Notes: a model not told the origin generated them from the letters alone. A stretch of DNA of 22,883 nt from Bacillota bacterium (GCA_023396555.1 JAEWWC010000052.1:1-22883); one strand, 5' to 3'. Shown: positions 1 through 8,630, numbered from the stretch's first letter. A program made the numbers and translations.

Positions 1-125
1 GCATGATACTGACGCAGGGTTTTATGGACTGGTTTTTGCTTCGGGACAATGTGGACGACCATGACATAGAGAATGCAGTGTGCATATTTGATAATATCGT
101 TTCGACCAGCAATCTTTTTAATTGA
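1..125 (+). CDS. 3' end of an unrecognised gene (partial)
   Basis: An open frame enters from the left edge and stops with TGA at 123-125. The visible 40 residues begin at an internal or initiating ATG (position 3) and include an aromatic patch (MDWFLL) followed by an acidic stretch (DNVDDHDIENAV). No ribosome-binding site can be seen before the ATG, so the true start is probably outside the window. I do not recognise the family from so short a piece. It is read in the same direction as the first chemotaxis receptor but is separated from it by about 450 bases with a terminator-like hairpin, so it is probably a separate transcription unit. The reading frame itself is only moderately secure because it is short. 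Confidence 0.45.
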   Translation, partial: MILTQGFMDWFLLRDNVDDHDIENAVCIFDNIVSTSNLFN

Positions 126-144
126 AAATATACAGAAGCTCATA

Positions 145-198
145 AACCTGTTTATTGCAGACATTTGGACTGCTAATTAGCAGGTTCTTTATTTTTTG
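145..198 (+). terminator. Probable intrinsic terminator after the partial gene
   Basis: AACCTG (145-150) pairs with CAGGTT (181-186), with an inner GCAG/CTGC pair (157-160 with 170-173), followed by a T-rich run (187-197). The inner loop is imperfect, so the stem is weaker than the other terminators here. Its place 20 bases after the stop codon supports the call. Confidence 0.5.
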
Positions 199-358
199 TC
201 GATCAACAGCTCTCTTTTTAAGTAAAAAATTATTATAATATCCCAAAACTTTTGCTTATTTTATAACCATATTATCCGATATATAGAAAAGGACAAACAA
301 ATGTTTGTTGCTGATTGTCACAATATCTTTAAATATACGGATTTAAGGAGGCTGGCAT

Positions 359-421
359 ATGGTGCGAAACTCAGGCGTTCTGTGTAACGATGATCAACAC
401 ATCGGCACGGGCGCTTTTTAA
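359..421 (+). CDS. Possible 20-residue leader peptide upstream of MCP1
   Basis: A perfect TAAGGAGG (344-351) lies seven bases before ATG 359. The frame codes for 20 residues (starting MVRNSGVLCN, ending TGAF) and stops at TAA 419-421. It has no hydrophobic segment and no resemblance to a family I know. What makes it notable is its position: it covers all of a hairpin that ends in five T residues, and its stop codon overlaps the last of those Ts. That arrangement resembles a translated attenuator, where ribosome progress would affect whether the hairpin forms, but the sequence has no run of one amino acid that would name a signal. It could equally be a chance frame behind a purine-rich stretch. 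Confidence 0.3.
   Translation: MVRNSGVLCNDDQHIGTGAF
375..419 (+). promoter_or_regulatory. Terminator-like hairpin in the MCP1 leader
   Basis: GCG (375-377), GTG (382-384) and CGATG (388-392) pair with CATCG (400-404), CAC (406-408) and CGC (412-414), followed directly by TTTTT (415-419). The inner five base pairs are continuous and the outer ones are separated by internal loops. Placed 160 bases before the MCP1 start, it would be an attenuator if functional. Confidence 0.4.
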
Positions 422-579
422 TGTGTTTCCTGGGTAACGGGCAATATGTTTTATGGCACCGCAACGCGATGTTTTGCCCTGTCGTCAGCATTCAACAGGA
501 GTGAGTTTCGTCATATAGATGTTAATCAAAGCAAGGAAGCAGTTCAAATAATAAAAATCATAAGGGAAAGGAATCCACC

Positions 580-2628
580 ATGTTTAGAAAAATGAAAATA
601 GGCGTCAAGATGATTATCGCATTTCTGTTTATCGCAGCTATTGCAGGCGCTATCGGAGCGGTGGGCGTTTTGAACATCGGGTCAGTAACGGATGGTTCAA
701 AAACGCTTTACGAGGTGAATGTAAAGGACCTGTCCATCGTCGCCAATGCATCCACCCAGTATCAGATGATACGTTTCAATGCGCTGGACATGGGAACGAA
801 CGACAACTCTGAAGCGCGGCAGACCGCAATCAACAACATCAGTACCCGTATCGCCGAGGTGGACAAGAATCTGGATCAGTATGTCGTTTCCGGAGAAAAG
901 GAGATATTCGACGGGCTGCTTGTTCAATGGACGCAGTACAAGGAATATATCAATAATGCGGTCGGGCTGGTGCAGGACGGTAAGATTAAAGACGCGAACA
1001 ATATGATACTCGGAGCCGCGCGCGCGGCGGGAACAGCTCTTCAGGAGTCTTTCACGAAGATACTGGAATACAACATCGCCGAGGCGGGCCGACAGAACCA
1101 GGCCAACGGGGATGTCGCTCAGCTTTCCAAGACGCTGATGATCGGCCTGCTGTCGGCAGGAGTGGTGATCGCGGTGGTGCTGGGGCTGCTGCTGACGCGG
1201 AGCATCATAAAGCCGTGCAAGGCCACGGCGGCGCAGCTCAACAGAATGGCCAATGGCGATGAATTGGAGACCATCGATTCCGGTAAGTTCGGCGGCGAGT
1301 TCAGAAATATGGTGGACAGCTTAAACGCCGTGAGGGAATCCCTGTATCTGCTGCTGGGCGATTCCAACATGCTGTCGGAGGCGGCGGCGAGGGGCGCGTT
1401 ATCGACCCGTGCGGATGCCTCCAAACACAAGGGCGGTTACCGGCAGATCATCGAAGGCATCAACAATACGCTGGACAATGTGATATCGCCCATCAACGAA
1501 GCGGCACAGGCGCTGGCCAAGGTGGCCGAAGGGGACCTCAGCGCCGCCATCACAAGTGAGTTCGCCGGGGATTACGCGATCATCAAAAACTCCCTGAACG
1601 GAACCGTCGAGACGCTGAAGGCGTACATAGCGGAGATAGCGGATGTGCTGGGTGAGATGTCGCGCGGGAACCTGAAAGCGGGCATACAGGCGGAATACAG
1701 GGGAGATTTCAAGGAACTCAAGGAGTCCATCAATACCATTGCCGCATCGCTGAACGCCGTGATCAGCGATATGGGTACCGCGGCGGATCAGGTGGCGGCG
1801 GGCACGCGGCAGGTGTCGGACGGCAGCCAGGAGATATCACAGGGGGCCTCGGAGCAGGCCGGGTCTATTGAGGAACTGACGGAATCGATAACGCAGATTG
1901 CGGAACAGACACGGCAGAACGCGATGAGCGCAACCAAGGCGAACGAGCTTGCCGAAGCGGCACAGGCCGGTGCGGCACTGGGCAACGGGCAGATGAAGGC
2001 AATGCAGGAGGCGATGGCCGAGATCAATGAATCGTCCCGGAATATCAGCAAGATTATCAAGGTGATCGACGATATCGCGTTCCAGACCAACATACTGGCG
2101 CTGAACGCCGCGGTGGAAGCCGCGCGCGCCGGCGTTCACGGCAAGGGCTTTGCGGTGGTGGCTGAAGAGGTGAGAAACCTCGCCGCGCGCAGCGCCAGCG
2201 CCGCAAAGGAAACCACGGAAATGATCGAAGGGTCGATACACAAAACGGCTGCCGGCACCAAGATTGCGGACGATACCGCCGTCTCGCTGACGACCATCGT
2301 GGAGGGAGTCCGGGACGCGGCTCAGCTGGTGGGCGAGATCGCCGAAGCTTCGGGCGAACAGGCCATGGCCATCGCACAGGTGAACCGCGGCATTGAACAG
2401 ATGTCACAGGTGGTGCAGACCAATTCCGCAACGGCAGAGGAAGCGGCTGCAGCGGCGGAGGAATTGTCCAGCCAGGCTGAAATGCTCAAACGCATGGTGG
2501 CGCAATTTACGCTCATGGACGCCAATAAAAGCGCGGCAGCCATAGAGCCGGTTCAAAAAGCGGAGAAGCAGCTGGCTGGCGATTCCCCGAAAATACAGCT
2601 GGCTGACAATGATTTCGGAAAATACTGA
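580..2628 (+). CDS. Methyl-accepting chemotaxis protein, 4HB-type sensor (MCP1)
   Basis: Membrane chemoreceptor of 682 residues that would control CheA autophosphorylation through CheW. Transmembrane segment 1 is at about residues 8-30, followed by a mainly helical 150-residue extracytoplasmic region of the four-helix-bundle kind, segment 2 at about 185-207 and a HAMP domain. Residues about 260-400 contain further HAMP-like repeats (NEAAQALAKVAEGDL, ADVLGEMSRGNL). The signalling hairpin carries the classic tip IAFQTNILALNAAVEAARAG near residue 500. From conserved anchor motifs the cytoplasmic hairpin has the length of the E. coli Tsr class rather than the longer 44-heptad class. After an approximately 30-residue linker the protein ends NDFGKY, which fits the x-aromatic-x-x-aromatic tail that tethers CheR/CheB. 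Start ATG 580 follows AAGGGAAAGG. The ligand cannot be read from sequence. The family is certain. Confidence 0.97.
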   Translation: MFRKMKIGVKMIIAFLFIAAIAGAIGAVGVLNIGSVTDGSKTLYEVNVKDLSIVANASTQYQMIRFNALDMGTNDNSEARQTAINNISTRIAEVDKNLDQYVVSGEKEIFDGLLVQWTQYKEYINNAVGLVQDGKIKDANNMILGAARAAGTALQESFTKILEYNIAEAGRQNQANGDVAQLSKTLMIGLLSAGVVIAVVLGLLLTRSIIKPCKATAAQLNRMANGDELETIDSGKFGGEFRNMVDSLNAVRESLYLLLGDSNMLSEAAARGALSTRADASKHKGGYRQIIEGINNTLDNVISPINEAAQALAKVAEGDLSAAITSEFAGDYAIIKNSLNGTVETLKAYIAEIADVLGEMSRGNLKAGIQAEYRGDFKELKESINTIAASLNAVISDMGTAADQVAAGTRQVSDGSQEISQGASEQAGSIEELTESITQIAEQTRQNAMSATKANELAEAAQAGAALGNGQMKAMQEAMAEINESSRNISKIIKVIDDIAFQTNILALNAAVEAARAGVHGKGFAVVAEEVRNLAARSASAAKETTEMIEGSIHKTAAGTKIADDTAVSLTTIVEGVRDAAQLVGEIAEASGEQAMAIAQVNRGIEQMSQVVQTNSATAEEAAAAAEELSSQAEMLKRMVAQFTLMDANKSAAAIEPVQKAEKQLAGDSPKIQLADNDFGKY

Positions 2629-2654
2629 GAATTAAGAGGAGTACGCAGACTGGA

Positions 2655-2708
2655 AGAACCGGTCCGGCCGCATCAAAACCGCCGGACCGGTTCTGCTAAT
2701 ATATTTTG
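2655..2708 (+). terminator. Strong intrinsic terminator after MCP1
   Basis: AGAACCGGTCCGGC (2655-2668) and GCCGGACCGGTTCT (2681-2694) form a perfect 14-base-pair stem with a 12-base loop. The following sequence is T-rich but interrupted (2699-2707). This separates MCP1 from MCP2 transcription. Confidence 0.85.
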
Positions 2709-2709
2709 C

Positions 2710-2737
2710 TAAAGATGTGGATATAATTTCACGATAA
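2710..2737 (+). promoter_or_regulatory. Sigma-28-like promoter for MCP2
   Basis: TAAA (2710-2713), 16 bases, then CACGATAA (2730-2737). The motility sigma factor consensus is TAAA-N15-GCCGATAA/T, so the -35 is perfect and the -10 matches six of eight. The same 16-base spacer is found before cheW and MCP4. A TATAAT at 2722-2727 sits inside the spacer and could serve the housekeeping sigma factor instead, though it lacks a good -35. Confidence 0.5.
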
Positions 2738-2915
2738 AATTAAGTAGGATTGTACCTGTATTTAAAAGGGCTGAAACAGACCTGGGACTGGACATTATTA
2801 TACATTTTGAGAAACCAATTGCCAGCGAATACCGGAAAAAATGGTGCGTCCAAACCTGACTGAAATGAATGGGATTGCGCAGGAGCCTGCGCTGATATAA
2901 TTAACGAAGGGGTAT

Positions 2916-5270
2916 GTGGTTTTGAAGAAAAAATCAGTTAAAAAATTCGCCCTGAAGAGCATATCCGTCAAAATACTGGGTGTGGTGCTGACGGCTATTC
3001 TGCTGGTTGCCGTACTGTGCGTGGCGGTGCTCACCGTGATGAACAACAACTATTCCGATCAGATACTGCAGTCTCAGGTACAGCGGGCTTACGACTATCT
3101 GGGACAACGGATGGGAGAGCTGCAGTTGAAGTGCGACACCGGCACGATGAGCGTAGCGAACAACGGTTTTCTGAAGGCTGGCGTCAGCATGAAGGATACG
3201 GGTCGTGTGAAGAACGCGCTGACTGGCGTCTCCAGCACCGGCCTTGACTTTGTGGTGATCACGGATACGGACGGCCAGGTGCTCTTTACGTCCAACAAAT
3301 ACGAGAACGCCGGCACGGCCTATGTAACCGAAGCATTGGAAGGCGATACCGGCATATACGCGGACGATCAGAACAACCTGTACTTCCTGTCGGCGAGTGC
3401 GCTGAACTACGAGGACGGCAAGCAGGTGGGCAGCGTGGTCGGCGGTATTTACTACGACAAGCAGGACATGCTCGATGAACTCAAAGAGATTCAGGGCGTG
3501 GATTACTCCATATTTTTCGGCGACATGAGGATAGCGACCACGATGATGGTGGACGGCCAGCGCGCAGTCGGAACCAAGCTGGATGCTACTACCACAAAGC
3601 TGCTGCTGACGGACAAGCAGGAATATATCGGCCGTCTGGAAATGTCCGGCGAGCCGTATATGGCGCTGTATTCACCGGTGCTGGATAAGTCCGGCAACGC
3701 TGTTGGCGCGCTGTTTGCGGGGCTGCAGACAGCGGAGATCGAGAAGAGCCGCAGCACCAACATGCTGATATCGGCAGGCGTCGCCGCCGGTCTGGCGGTG
3801 ATCGCGATGATCGTGGTGCTGATATTCGTGAGAAAGAGCATCCGCAAGCCGCTGGCGCTCATTACCGCGGGCGCGCAGAAGCTGGCATCCGGCAATACGG
3901 ATCTGGCGCTCAACATGCGGCGTCAGGACGAGATCGGTACGCTGGCCGGAGCGTTTACCAGTGCGGCGGACTCCCTCAAGGCCATGCTGGCGGATGCGGA
4001 CATGCTGGCGCAGGCCGCGGTGGAAGGAAGGCTGTCCACACGTGCCGATGCGGATAAGCATCAGGGCGATTTCAGAAAGATAGTGGAAGGCGTGAATCAG
4101 ACGCTGGACGCGGTGATAGAGCCGGTGAACGAGGCGGCCGCCGTGCTGGCAGAAATAGCGAAAGGCAACCTCGGCATAAGCGTGACGGGCGAGTACCGCG
4201 GCGATCACGCGGTGATCAAGGAAGCGCTTAACAGCACCATCAGCACGCTCAAGGGCTATATCGGCGAGATATCGACGGTGCTGGGCGAGATGGCGCAGGG
4301 CAACCTCAAGGTGTCCATCAAGTCGGAATATCTGGGAGACTTTACGGCGCTCAAGGAATCCATCAACGCCATCATCGGTTCGCTGAACAGCGTGCTGGGC
4401 GACATCAGCACCGCGGCGGATCAGGTGGCCTCGGGCACGCGGCAGGTGTCAGACGGCAGCCAGGAGATATCGCAGGGGGCGACGGAACAGGCCAGCTCCA
4501 TCGAAGAGCTGACGGCGTCCATCAGCCAGATCGCCGAGCAGACACGGCAGAATGCGATGAGCGCGAACACCGCAAATGAGCTGACGGTATCGGCACAGGC
4601 AGGCGCGGTGCAGGGCAACGAGCAGATGAAAGAGATGCAGAGCGCGATGGTGCAGATCAACGAATCGTCCCGCAGCATCTCCAAGATCATCAAGGTGATC
4701 GACGATATCGCGTTCCAGACCAACATACTGGCGCTGAACGCTGCGGTGGAAGCCGCACGTGCCGGCGTGCACGGCAAGGGCTTCGCGGTGGTGGCGGAGG
4801 AGGTCAGAAACCTCGCAGCCCGGAGCGCGGGCGCAGCCAAAGAGACGACGGAGCTTATCGAAGGTTCCATCAAAAAGACCATGGCGGGCACCAAGATCGC
4901 GGACGATACGGCAGAGGCGCTGGGCGAGATCGTAGCGGGCATCCGCAAGGCGGGGCAACTGGTGAGCGAGATCGCGGAGGCGTCGGGCGAGCAGGCTACG
5001 GCCATTGGGCAGGTAAACCGCGGCATCGAGCAGCTATCGGCGGTGGTGCAGAACAACTCGGCTACGGCGGAGGAAGCGGCGGCAGCCAGCGAGGAGCTGT
5101 CCGGTCAGGCGGAGATGCTCAAGAGTCTGGTGGGGCAGTTCAGCTTGAAGGATGCGCAGCCTATGAAGTCCGCACACTCTCAGCCCGCACTGAAAGCTGT
5201 GCCCAAAGCGGCGCAACTGCAGGAAGCGCCAACAATCGATCTGACGGATGATGATTTCGGCAAATACTGA
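2916..5270 (+). CDS. Methyl-accepting chemotaxis protein, Cache_3-type sensor (MCP2)
   Basis: Chemoreceptor of about 784 residues. Segment 1 lies at about 20-42, and the extracytoplasmic region (43-280) has the features of the Cache_3-Cache_2 family: YSIFFGDMRIATT, then GTKLD, then EPYMALYSPVLDKSGNAVGALFAGL just before segment 2 (about 284-305). HAMP and HAMP-like repeats run to about residue 500. The signalling hairpin tip is near residue 599 and the protein ends DDFGKY. Relatives bind small organic acids, but the ligand here is unknown. The start is ambiguous: GTG 2916 has only three bases after AAGGGG (2907-2912), while TTG 2922 (MKKKSVKK) has nine, so TTG may be the real start. The sensor resembles that of MCP4, and the signalling half is close to MCP1 and MCP3. 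Confidence 0.96.
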   Translation: MVLKKKSVKKFALKSISVKILGVVLTAILLVAVLCVAVLTVMNNNYSDQILQSQVQRAYDYLGQRMGELQLKCDTGTMSVANNGFLKAGVSMKDTGRVKNALTGVSSTGLDFVVITDTDGQVLFTSNKYENAGTAYVTEALEGDTGIYADDQNNLYFLSASALNYEDGKQVGSVVGGIYYDKQDMLDELKEIQGVDYSIFFGDMRIATTMMVDGQRAVGTKLDATTTKLLLTDKQEYIGRLEMSGEPYMALYSPVLDKSGNAVGALFAGLQTAEIEKSRSTNMLISAGVAAGLAVIAMIVVLIFVRKSIRKPLALITAGAQKLASGNTDLALNMRRQDEIGTLAGAFTSAADSLKAMLADADMLAQAAVEGRLSTRADADKHQGDFRKIVEGVNQTLDAVIEPVNEAAAVLAEIAKGNLGISVTGEYRGDHAVIKEALNSTISTLKGYIGEISTVLGEMAQGNLKVSIKSEYLGDFTALKESINAIIGSLNSVLGDISTAADQVASGTRQVSDGSQEISQGATEQASSIEELTASISQIAEQTRQNAMSANTANELTVSAQAGAVQGNEQMKEMQSAMVQINESSRSISKIIKVIDDIAFQTNILALNAAVEAARAGVHGKGFAVVAEEVRNLAARSAGAAKETTELIEGSIKKTMAGTKIADDTAEALGEIVAGIRKAGQLVSEIAEASGEQATAIGQVNRGIEQLSAVVQNNSATAEEAAAASEELSGQAEMLKSLVGQFSLKDAQPMKSAHSQPALKAVPKAAQLQEAPTIDLTDDDFGKY

Positions 5271-5287
5271 TAGAGCAAAGCTAACGA

Positions 5288-5322
5288 CCCTCTGCCGTCT
5301 GGTTTCGGCAGGGGGTTTTTTC
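5288..5322 (+). terminator. Intrinsic terminator after MCP2
   Basis: CCCTCTGCCG (5288-5297) pairs with CGGCAGGGGG (5306-5315), allowing one G-T pair, with an eight-base loop and six Ts (5316-5321). A canonical rho-independent terminator. Confidence 0.9.
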
Positions 5323-5455
5323 TTGCCGCCGCGCCGCGCGGGCGGATTGTAAAGATTGGGATAAGTCTGAGTTAACGGGCTTCAGCGGCATCGCAAACCC
5401 TCCGAAAAAACTACTGAATACAGTTTTGATTCCAGCTATGGGGAGATGCAGAAAT

Positions 5456-7759
5456 ATGAAAACAGTCAAATCGAGGGTCGTCCTGCTCATGACAGCGATG
5501 ACCATTCTTATTTGCGCCGCTTTGGGTGTAATGAGCGTGGCGCTGAACCGCCTGACGGCGGAAGGCGTTCTGAAGCAGAGCATGACGCAGGTGGCCGCAT
5601 TGGCGGCTGCGCGTATCGAAAAGGAGCTGGACGTTACCAAGCAGGTGGCCATCGATACCGGATGCATGCCGAACATGGGCAAAGCGTATATCTCCAGCCT
5701 GGACAAGAAAAAGATCGTCCAGCTGCAGGCGCAGGCGCACGGCCTCACGGACGGCAACTTGCTGGACATTAACGGGATCAGCGTGTTCGACGGCACCGAT
5801 TTCTCCGACCGCGATTACTATCAGGCCGCGATGAAAGGCGAGGCGTATGTCTCCGGCCCGATGCTCAGCAAGCTGACCGGCGAATATGTGGTGGTCATTG
5901 CCGCGCCGGTGTGGCTGGACGGGCAGGTGGGCACCGAAATCACAGGGGTGGTGTACTTCAAGCCCGACCTGTCCATGCTGTCGGCCATCGTCTCCGACAT
6001 CAGCATCGGCGAAACGGGCAAAGCGTACATCATCAACAAGGACGGGCTGGTGATCGCGCACGGGGATGCGTCTAGGGTGTTCGTAGATAACGCGGCGGAG
6101 GCGGCTAAAACCGACGCGTCGCTAACGGACTTCGCGGCGATTGAAAGCAAGATGACAGCGGGACAAGCGGGATACGGCACATTCAAGCGGAAAGGCACGG
6201 ACTTTGTGCAGGGTTATGCGCCCGTTCCGGAAACGGATGGCTGGAGCGTGGGCGTATACGCGGAAGAAAACGAATTCATGGGCAACGTGACCTATTCGGT
6301 ATGGCTGACCGTGTGCATCTGCGCGGCGGCTTTGGCGGCGACGGTCATAGCCGCACTGGTGTTGGTGAAAAAGGCGCTGAAGCCGGTACGGGAGACGGCG
6401 CGGTTTGCCAGCGCACTGGCCGCGGGGCAGCTGGATGAAAGCATCACGATACGGACGAAAGATGAGATCGGGCAGCTGCAGCACACGCTGGACACCGAAG
6501 TGAGAGGCGCGTTCAAAGCCATCGGCGAGGCGCGACATGCCGCCGAAAAGCAGGCGCGCTACCAGTCCGCCGAGGTGGAAAAGCTGCTGGTAAATCTGCG
6601 GCGGCTGGCCAACGGTGAGCTGGACTGTGAGATCGCAGTGGTGGAAGGGGATGAAGATACGGCGGCGCTGCACGGGCTGTTCAGTGAGATCGCGAAGAAT
6701 CTGCACGGCGGGCTGGACGCGATCAAAGGCTACATCAGCGAGATATCCTCGGTGCTGGGTGAGATGGCGCAGGGCAACCTGAATGTCGGCATAGAAGCGG
6801 AATTCAGAGGGGATTTCGCCGCTCTGAAACAATCCATCAACGCCATCGCGGCTTCGCTGAATGCGGTTCTGGGCGATATCAGCACGGCGGCGGAACAGGT
6901 CGCATCCGGCACGCGGCAGGTTTCGGGCGGCAGCCAGGAGATATCGCAGGGGGCGACGGAACAGGCCAGCTCCATCGAAGAGTTGACGGCGTCCATCAGC
7001 CAGATCGCCGAACAGACGCGGCAGAACGCGGCGAGCGCGAATACCGCCAACGAGCTGACGGGAGCGGCACAGGCCGGCGCGACGAGGGGCAGCGCCCACA
7101 TGCAGGCGATGCAGGATGCAATGGAGCAGATGAGCGAATCGTCCCGCAGCATATCCAAGATCATCAAGGTGATCGACGATATCGCGTTTCAGACCAACAT
7201 ACTGGCGCTGAACGCGGCGGTGGAAGCCGCGCGTGCCGGCGTGCACGGCAAGGGCTTCGCGGTGGTGGCGGATGAGGTACGAAACCTCGCGGCCAAAAGC
7301 GCGAGCGCGGCGAAGGAGACAGCGGAGCTGATAGAAGGCTCCACCAGTAAGACGGTGGCGGGCACAAAGATTGCCGACGAAACGGCCGTGGCGCTGGGAG
7401 AGATTGTAAAAGGAATACAGCAGGCGGGGCAGCTGGTGAGTGAGATCGCGGCGGCGTCGGGCGAGCAGGCCATGGCCATTGCGCAGGTGAACCGCGGCAT
7501 CGAGCAACTGTCGGCAGTGGTGCAGACCAACTCGGCGACGGCGGAGGAGGCGGCGGCAGCCAGCGAAGAGCTGTCCGGCCAGGCTGAGACGCTTAAAAAT
7601 CTGGTGGGCCAGTTCGCACTCAGAGGGCAGGCGGATAACCGCCTTGTGCGGCAGGTGGAGGCCGCGCCGGATGTGACACCGCTGTCGGAAGGCGAAAGTA
7701 TCGACCCGCCGGAAGATAAGAATATGGCGCTGCCGGAAGACGGTATCGGAAAGTACTGA
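5456..7759 (+). CDS. Methyl-accepting chemotaxis protein, double-Cache sensor (MCP3)
   Basis: Chemoreceptor of 767 residues from ATG 5456, which follows GGGGAG (5440-5445) and begins MKTVKSRVV directly before segment 1 (about 8-28). The extracytoplasmic region (30-275) is a dCache_1 type: DRDYYQAAMKGEAYVSGP, then the GETGKAYIINKDGLVIAH signature, then GWSVGVYAEENEF. Many dCache domains bind amino acids, but this one's ligand cannot be assigned. Segment 2 is at about 280-304, followed by HAMP, a coiled region and the signalling hairpin with its tip near 577. The tail is EDGIGKY, so the first aromatic of the presumed tethering pentapeptide is replaced by Ile, unlike the other three receptors. 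No clear promoter was found between the MCP2 terminator and this gene, although some initiation must occur there or through read-through. Confidence 0.97.
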   Translation: MKTVKSRVVLLMTAMTILICAALGVMSVALNRLTAEGVLKQSMTQVAALAAARIEKELDVTKQVAIDTGCMPNMGKAYISSLDKKKIVQLQAQAHGLTDGNLLDINGISVFDGTDFSDRDYYQAAMKGEAYVSGPMLSKLTGEYVVVIAAPVWLDGQVGTEITGVVYFKPDLSMLSAIVSDISIGETGKAYIINKDGLVIAHGDASRVFVDNAAEAAKTDASLTDFAAIESKMTAGQAGYGTFKRKGTDFVQGYAPVPETDGWSVGVYAEENEFMGNVTYSVWLTVCICAAALAATVIAALVLVKKALKPVRETARFASALAAGQLDESITIRTKDEIGQLQHTLDTEVRGAFKAIGEARHAAEKQARYQSAEVEKLLVNLRRLANGELDCEIAVVEGDEDTAALHGLFSEIAKNLHGGLDAIKGYISEISSVLGEMAQGNLNVGIEAEFRGDFAALKQSINAIAASLNAVLGDISTAAEQVASGTRQVSGGSQEISQGATEQASSIEELTASISQIAEQTRQNAASANTANELTGAAQAGATRGSAHMQAMQDAMEQMSESSRSISKIIKVIDDIAFQTNILALNAAVEAARAGVHGKGFAVVADEVRNLAAKSASAAKETAELIEGSTSKTVAGTKIADETAVALGEIVKGIQQAGQLVSEIAAASGEQAMAIAQVNRGIEQLSAVVQTNSATAEEAAAASEELSGQAETLKNLVGQFALRGQADNRLVRQVEAAPDVTPLSEGESIDPPEDKNMALPEDGIGKY

Positions 7760-7818
7760 AGCAGCGCCAACAGAGAGCCCCGGCTGTAAAAAATATACGG
7801 GCAATAAGCAAAAAGGTA

Positions 7819-7846
7819 TCAACCTGTCCTGCAAATCTGCCGATAT
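7819..7846 (+). promoter_or_regulatory. Sigma-28-like promoter for cheW
   Basis: TCAA (7819-7822), 16 bases, GCCGATAT (7839-7846). The -10 box is identical to the B. subtilis SigD consensus and the -35 matches three of four. It lies 79 bases before the cheW start, which fits a short leader. Confidence 0.7.
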
Positions 7847-7925
7847 AAGTATAAACGGCCAAAGAAGCGGGCCGCACTTGTTAGATAATGCATTCATTTT
7901 GATTATAACTGAGGAGGGCGACGAG

Positions 7926-8423
7926 ATGGCGTTTGAGACGGATTTGCGTCTGGAGGAGAATGAGGATACTCAGCACGGGCGCTTTTTGACGTTTGCACTG
8001 GGGGAAGAGGAATTTGGCATAGAGATCAGCTATGTGACCGAGATCATCGGCATGCAGCCGATATCCACACTGCCCGAGATACCCGAGCACGTGAAGGGCA
8101 TCGTGAACCTGCGCGGCAAGATCATACCGGTGATCGACATGCGGCTGCGGTTCAAGAAGCCCGAGATCGACTATACCGACCGCACCTGCATCGTGATCAT
8201 CGATACGGGCGTGTTCTCCGCCGGGCTGATCGTAGACAGCGTGGCCGAGGTGATGTCCATCGGCGACGAACAGATCGTGCCGCCGCCCAACTACCGCACC
8301 GGCATCCACAACCAGTATCTTAAGGGTATCGCCAATGTGGACGGCCATGTGAAGCTGCTGCTGGACTGCGAGAAGCTGTTTATGGAAGAGGAACAGCAGC
8401 TGATCGCGGAGCTAGAAGGCTGA
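7926..8423 (+). CDS. cheW: Chemotaxis coupling protein CheW
   Basis: CheW links the receptor hairpin tips to the histidine kinase CheA in the cytoplasmic array. The product has 165 residues, the usual length for a single-domain CheW. Family signatures seen include FLTFALGEEEFGIEISYVTEI near the N-terminus, the receptor/CheA contact region VKGIVNLRGKIIPVIDMRLRF at about 58-78, LIVDSVAEVMSI, and YLKGIANVDGHVKLLLDCEKLF near the end. ATG 7926 follows GAGGAGGG (7911-7918) by seven bases. It lies just downstream of MCP3 but has its own sigma-28-like promoter, so it can be made without read-through from the receptor. No cheA, cheR, cheB or cheY is present in the window, so this is a receptor/coupler island rather than a complete chemotaxis operon. 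Confidence 0.96.
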   Translation: MAFETDLRLEENEDTQHGRFLTFALGEEEFGIEISYVTEIIGMQPISTLPEIPEHVKGIVNLRGKIIPVIDMRLRFKKPEIDYTDRTCIVIIDTGVFSAGLIVDSVAEVMSIGDEQIVPPPNYRTGIHNQYLKGIANVDGHVKLLLDCEKLFMEEEQQLIAELEG

Positions 8424-8471
8424 ACAATAAACATTTGCGTTCCTACCAATGAGTGTTAATAAAAGTAAACT

Positions 8472-8504
8472 GAGGCTTTCGGGGTTGACTCGGCAGCCTT
8501 TTTA
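8472..8504 (+). terminator. Terminator after cheW
   Basis: AGGCT (8473-8477) pairs with AGCCT (8495-8499), with weak further pairing inside (CG/CG), followed by TTTTT (8499-8503). The stem is short but the position between cheW and the zinc promoter is right. Confidence 0.6.
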
Positions 8505-8576
8505 TTTGCCATTAAAGCTAGAAAGTGCTTTCCGTTTACAAAACGGCGGAAACTGGAAATATATATTTTCAGGGTA

Positions 8577-8605
8577 TTGAACCGCAAAGACAGAAGTGAT
8601 ACACT
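8577..8605 (+). promoter_or_regulatory. SigA-type promoter of the zinc operon
   Basis: TTGAAC (8577-8582), 17 bases, TACACT (8600-8605). Four of six bases match in each box with ideal spacing. The predicted start of transcription falls inside the palindrome at 8612-8630. Confidence 0.65.
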
Positions 8606-8611
8606 TAATAT

Positions 8612-8630
8612 GAAAACGAATTTCATTTTC
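8612..8630 (+). promoter_or_regulatory. zur box: Fur-family (probably Zur) operator
   Basis: GAAAACGAA (8612-8620), a central T, then TTCATTTTC (8622-8630): eight of nine positions are symmetric. The 9-1-9 layout is that of Fur-family operators, and it overlaps the expected transcription start of a gene that itself encodes a Fur-family protein. Autorepression is the straightforward reading. Confidence 0.7.

Larger units (their letters stand above)
199..579 (+). other. Long leader region of the first MCP gene
   Basis: About 380 bases without a standard-sized gene. The first third is AT-rich and holds TCCGATAT at 275-282, seven of eight bases of a sigma-28 -10 box, but no good -35 partner at the usual distance. 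ACAAAC/GTTTGT (293-308) is a short inverted repeat. A strong Shine-Dalgarno (344-351) opens a 20-codon frame (359-421) that overlaps a terminator-like hairpin (375-419). A second hairpin pairs GGGCAA (439-444) with TTGCCC (474-479). I looked for the conserved core of the c-di-GMP-I riboswitch, common before clostridial MCP genes, and did not find it. Confidence 0.5.

Noticed and set aside
330..480. A c-di-GMP-I riboswitch before MCP1
   Set aside because: GGGCAA and GCAACGC look partly similar, but the conserved core (CAGGGCAAACC, GAAA loop, GACGCAAAGC) is absent.
6122..7897. A 591-codon open frame on the minus strand opposite MCP3
   Set aside because: It is opposite a clear MCP with motifs throughout. 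The frame is Arg/His/Leu-rich, typical of the antisense of GC-rich coding DNA, and has no recognisable domain.
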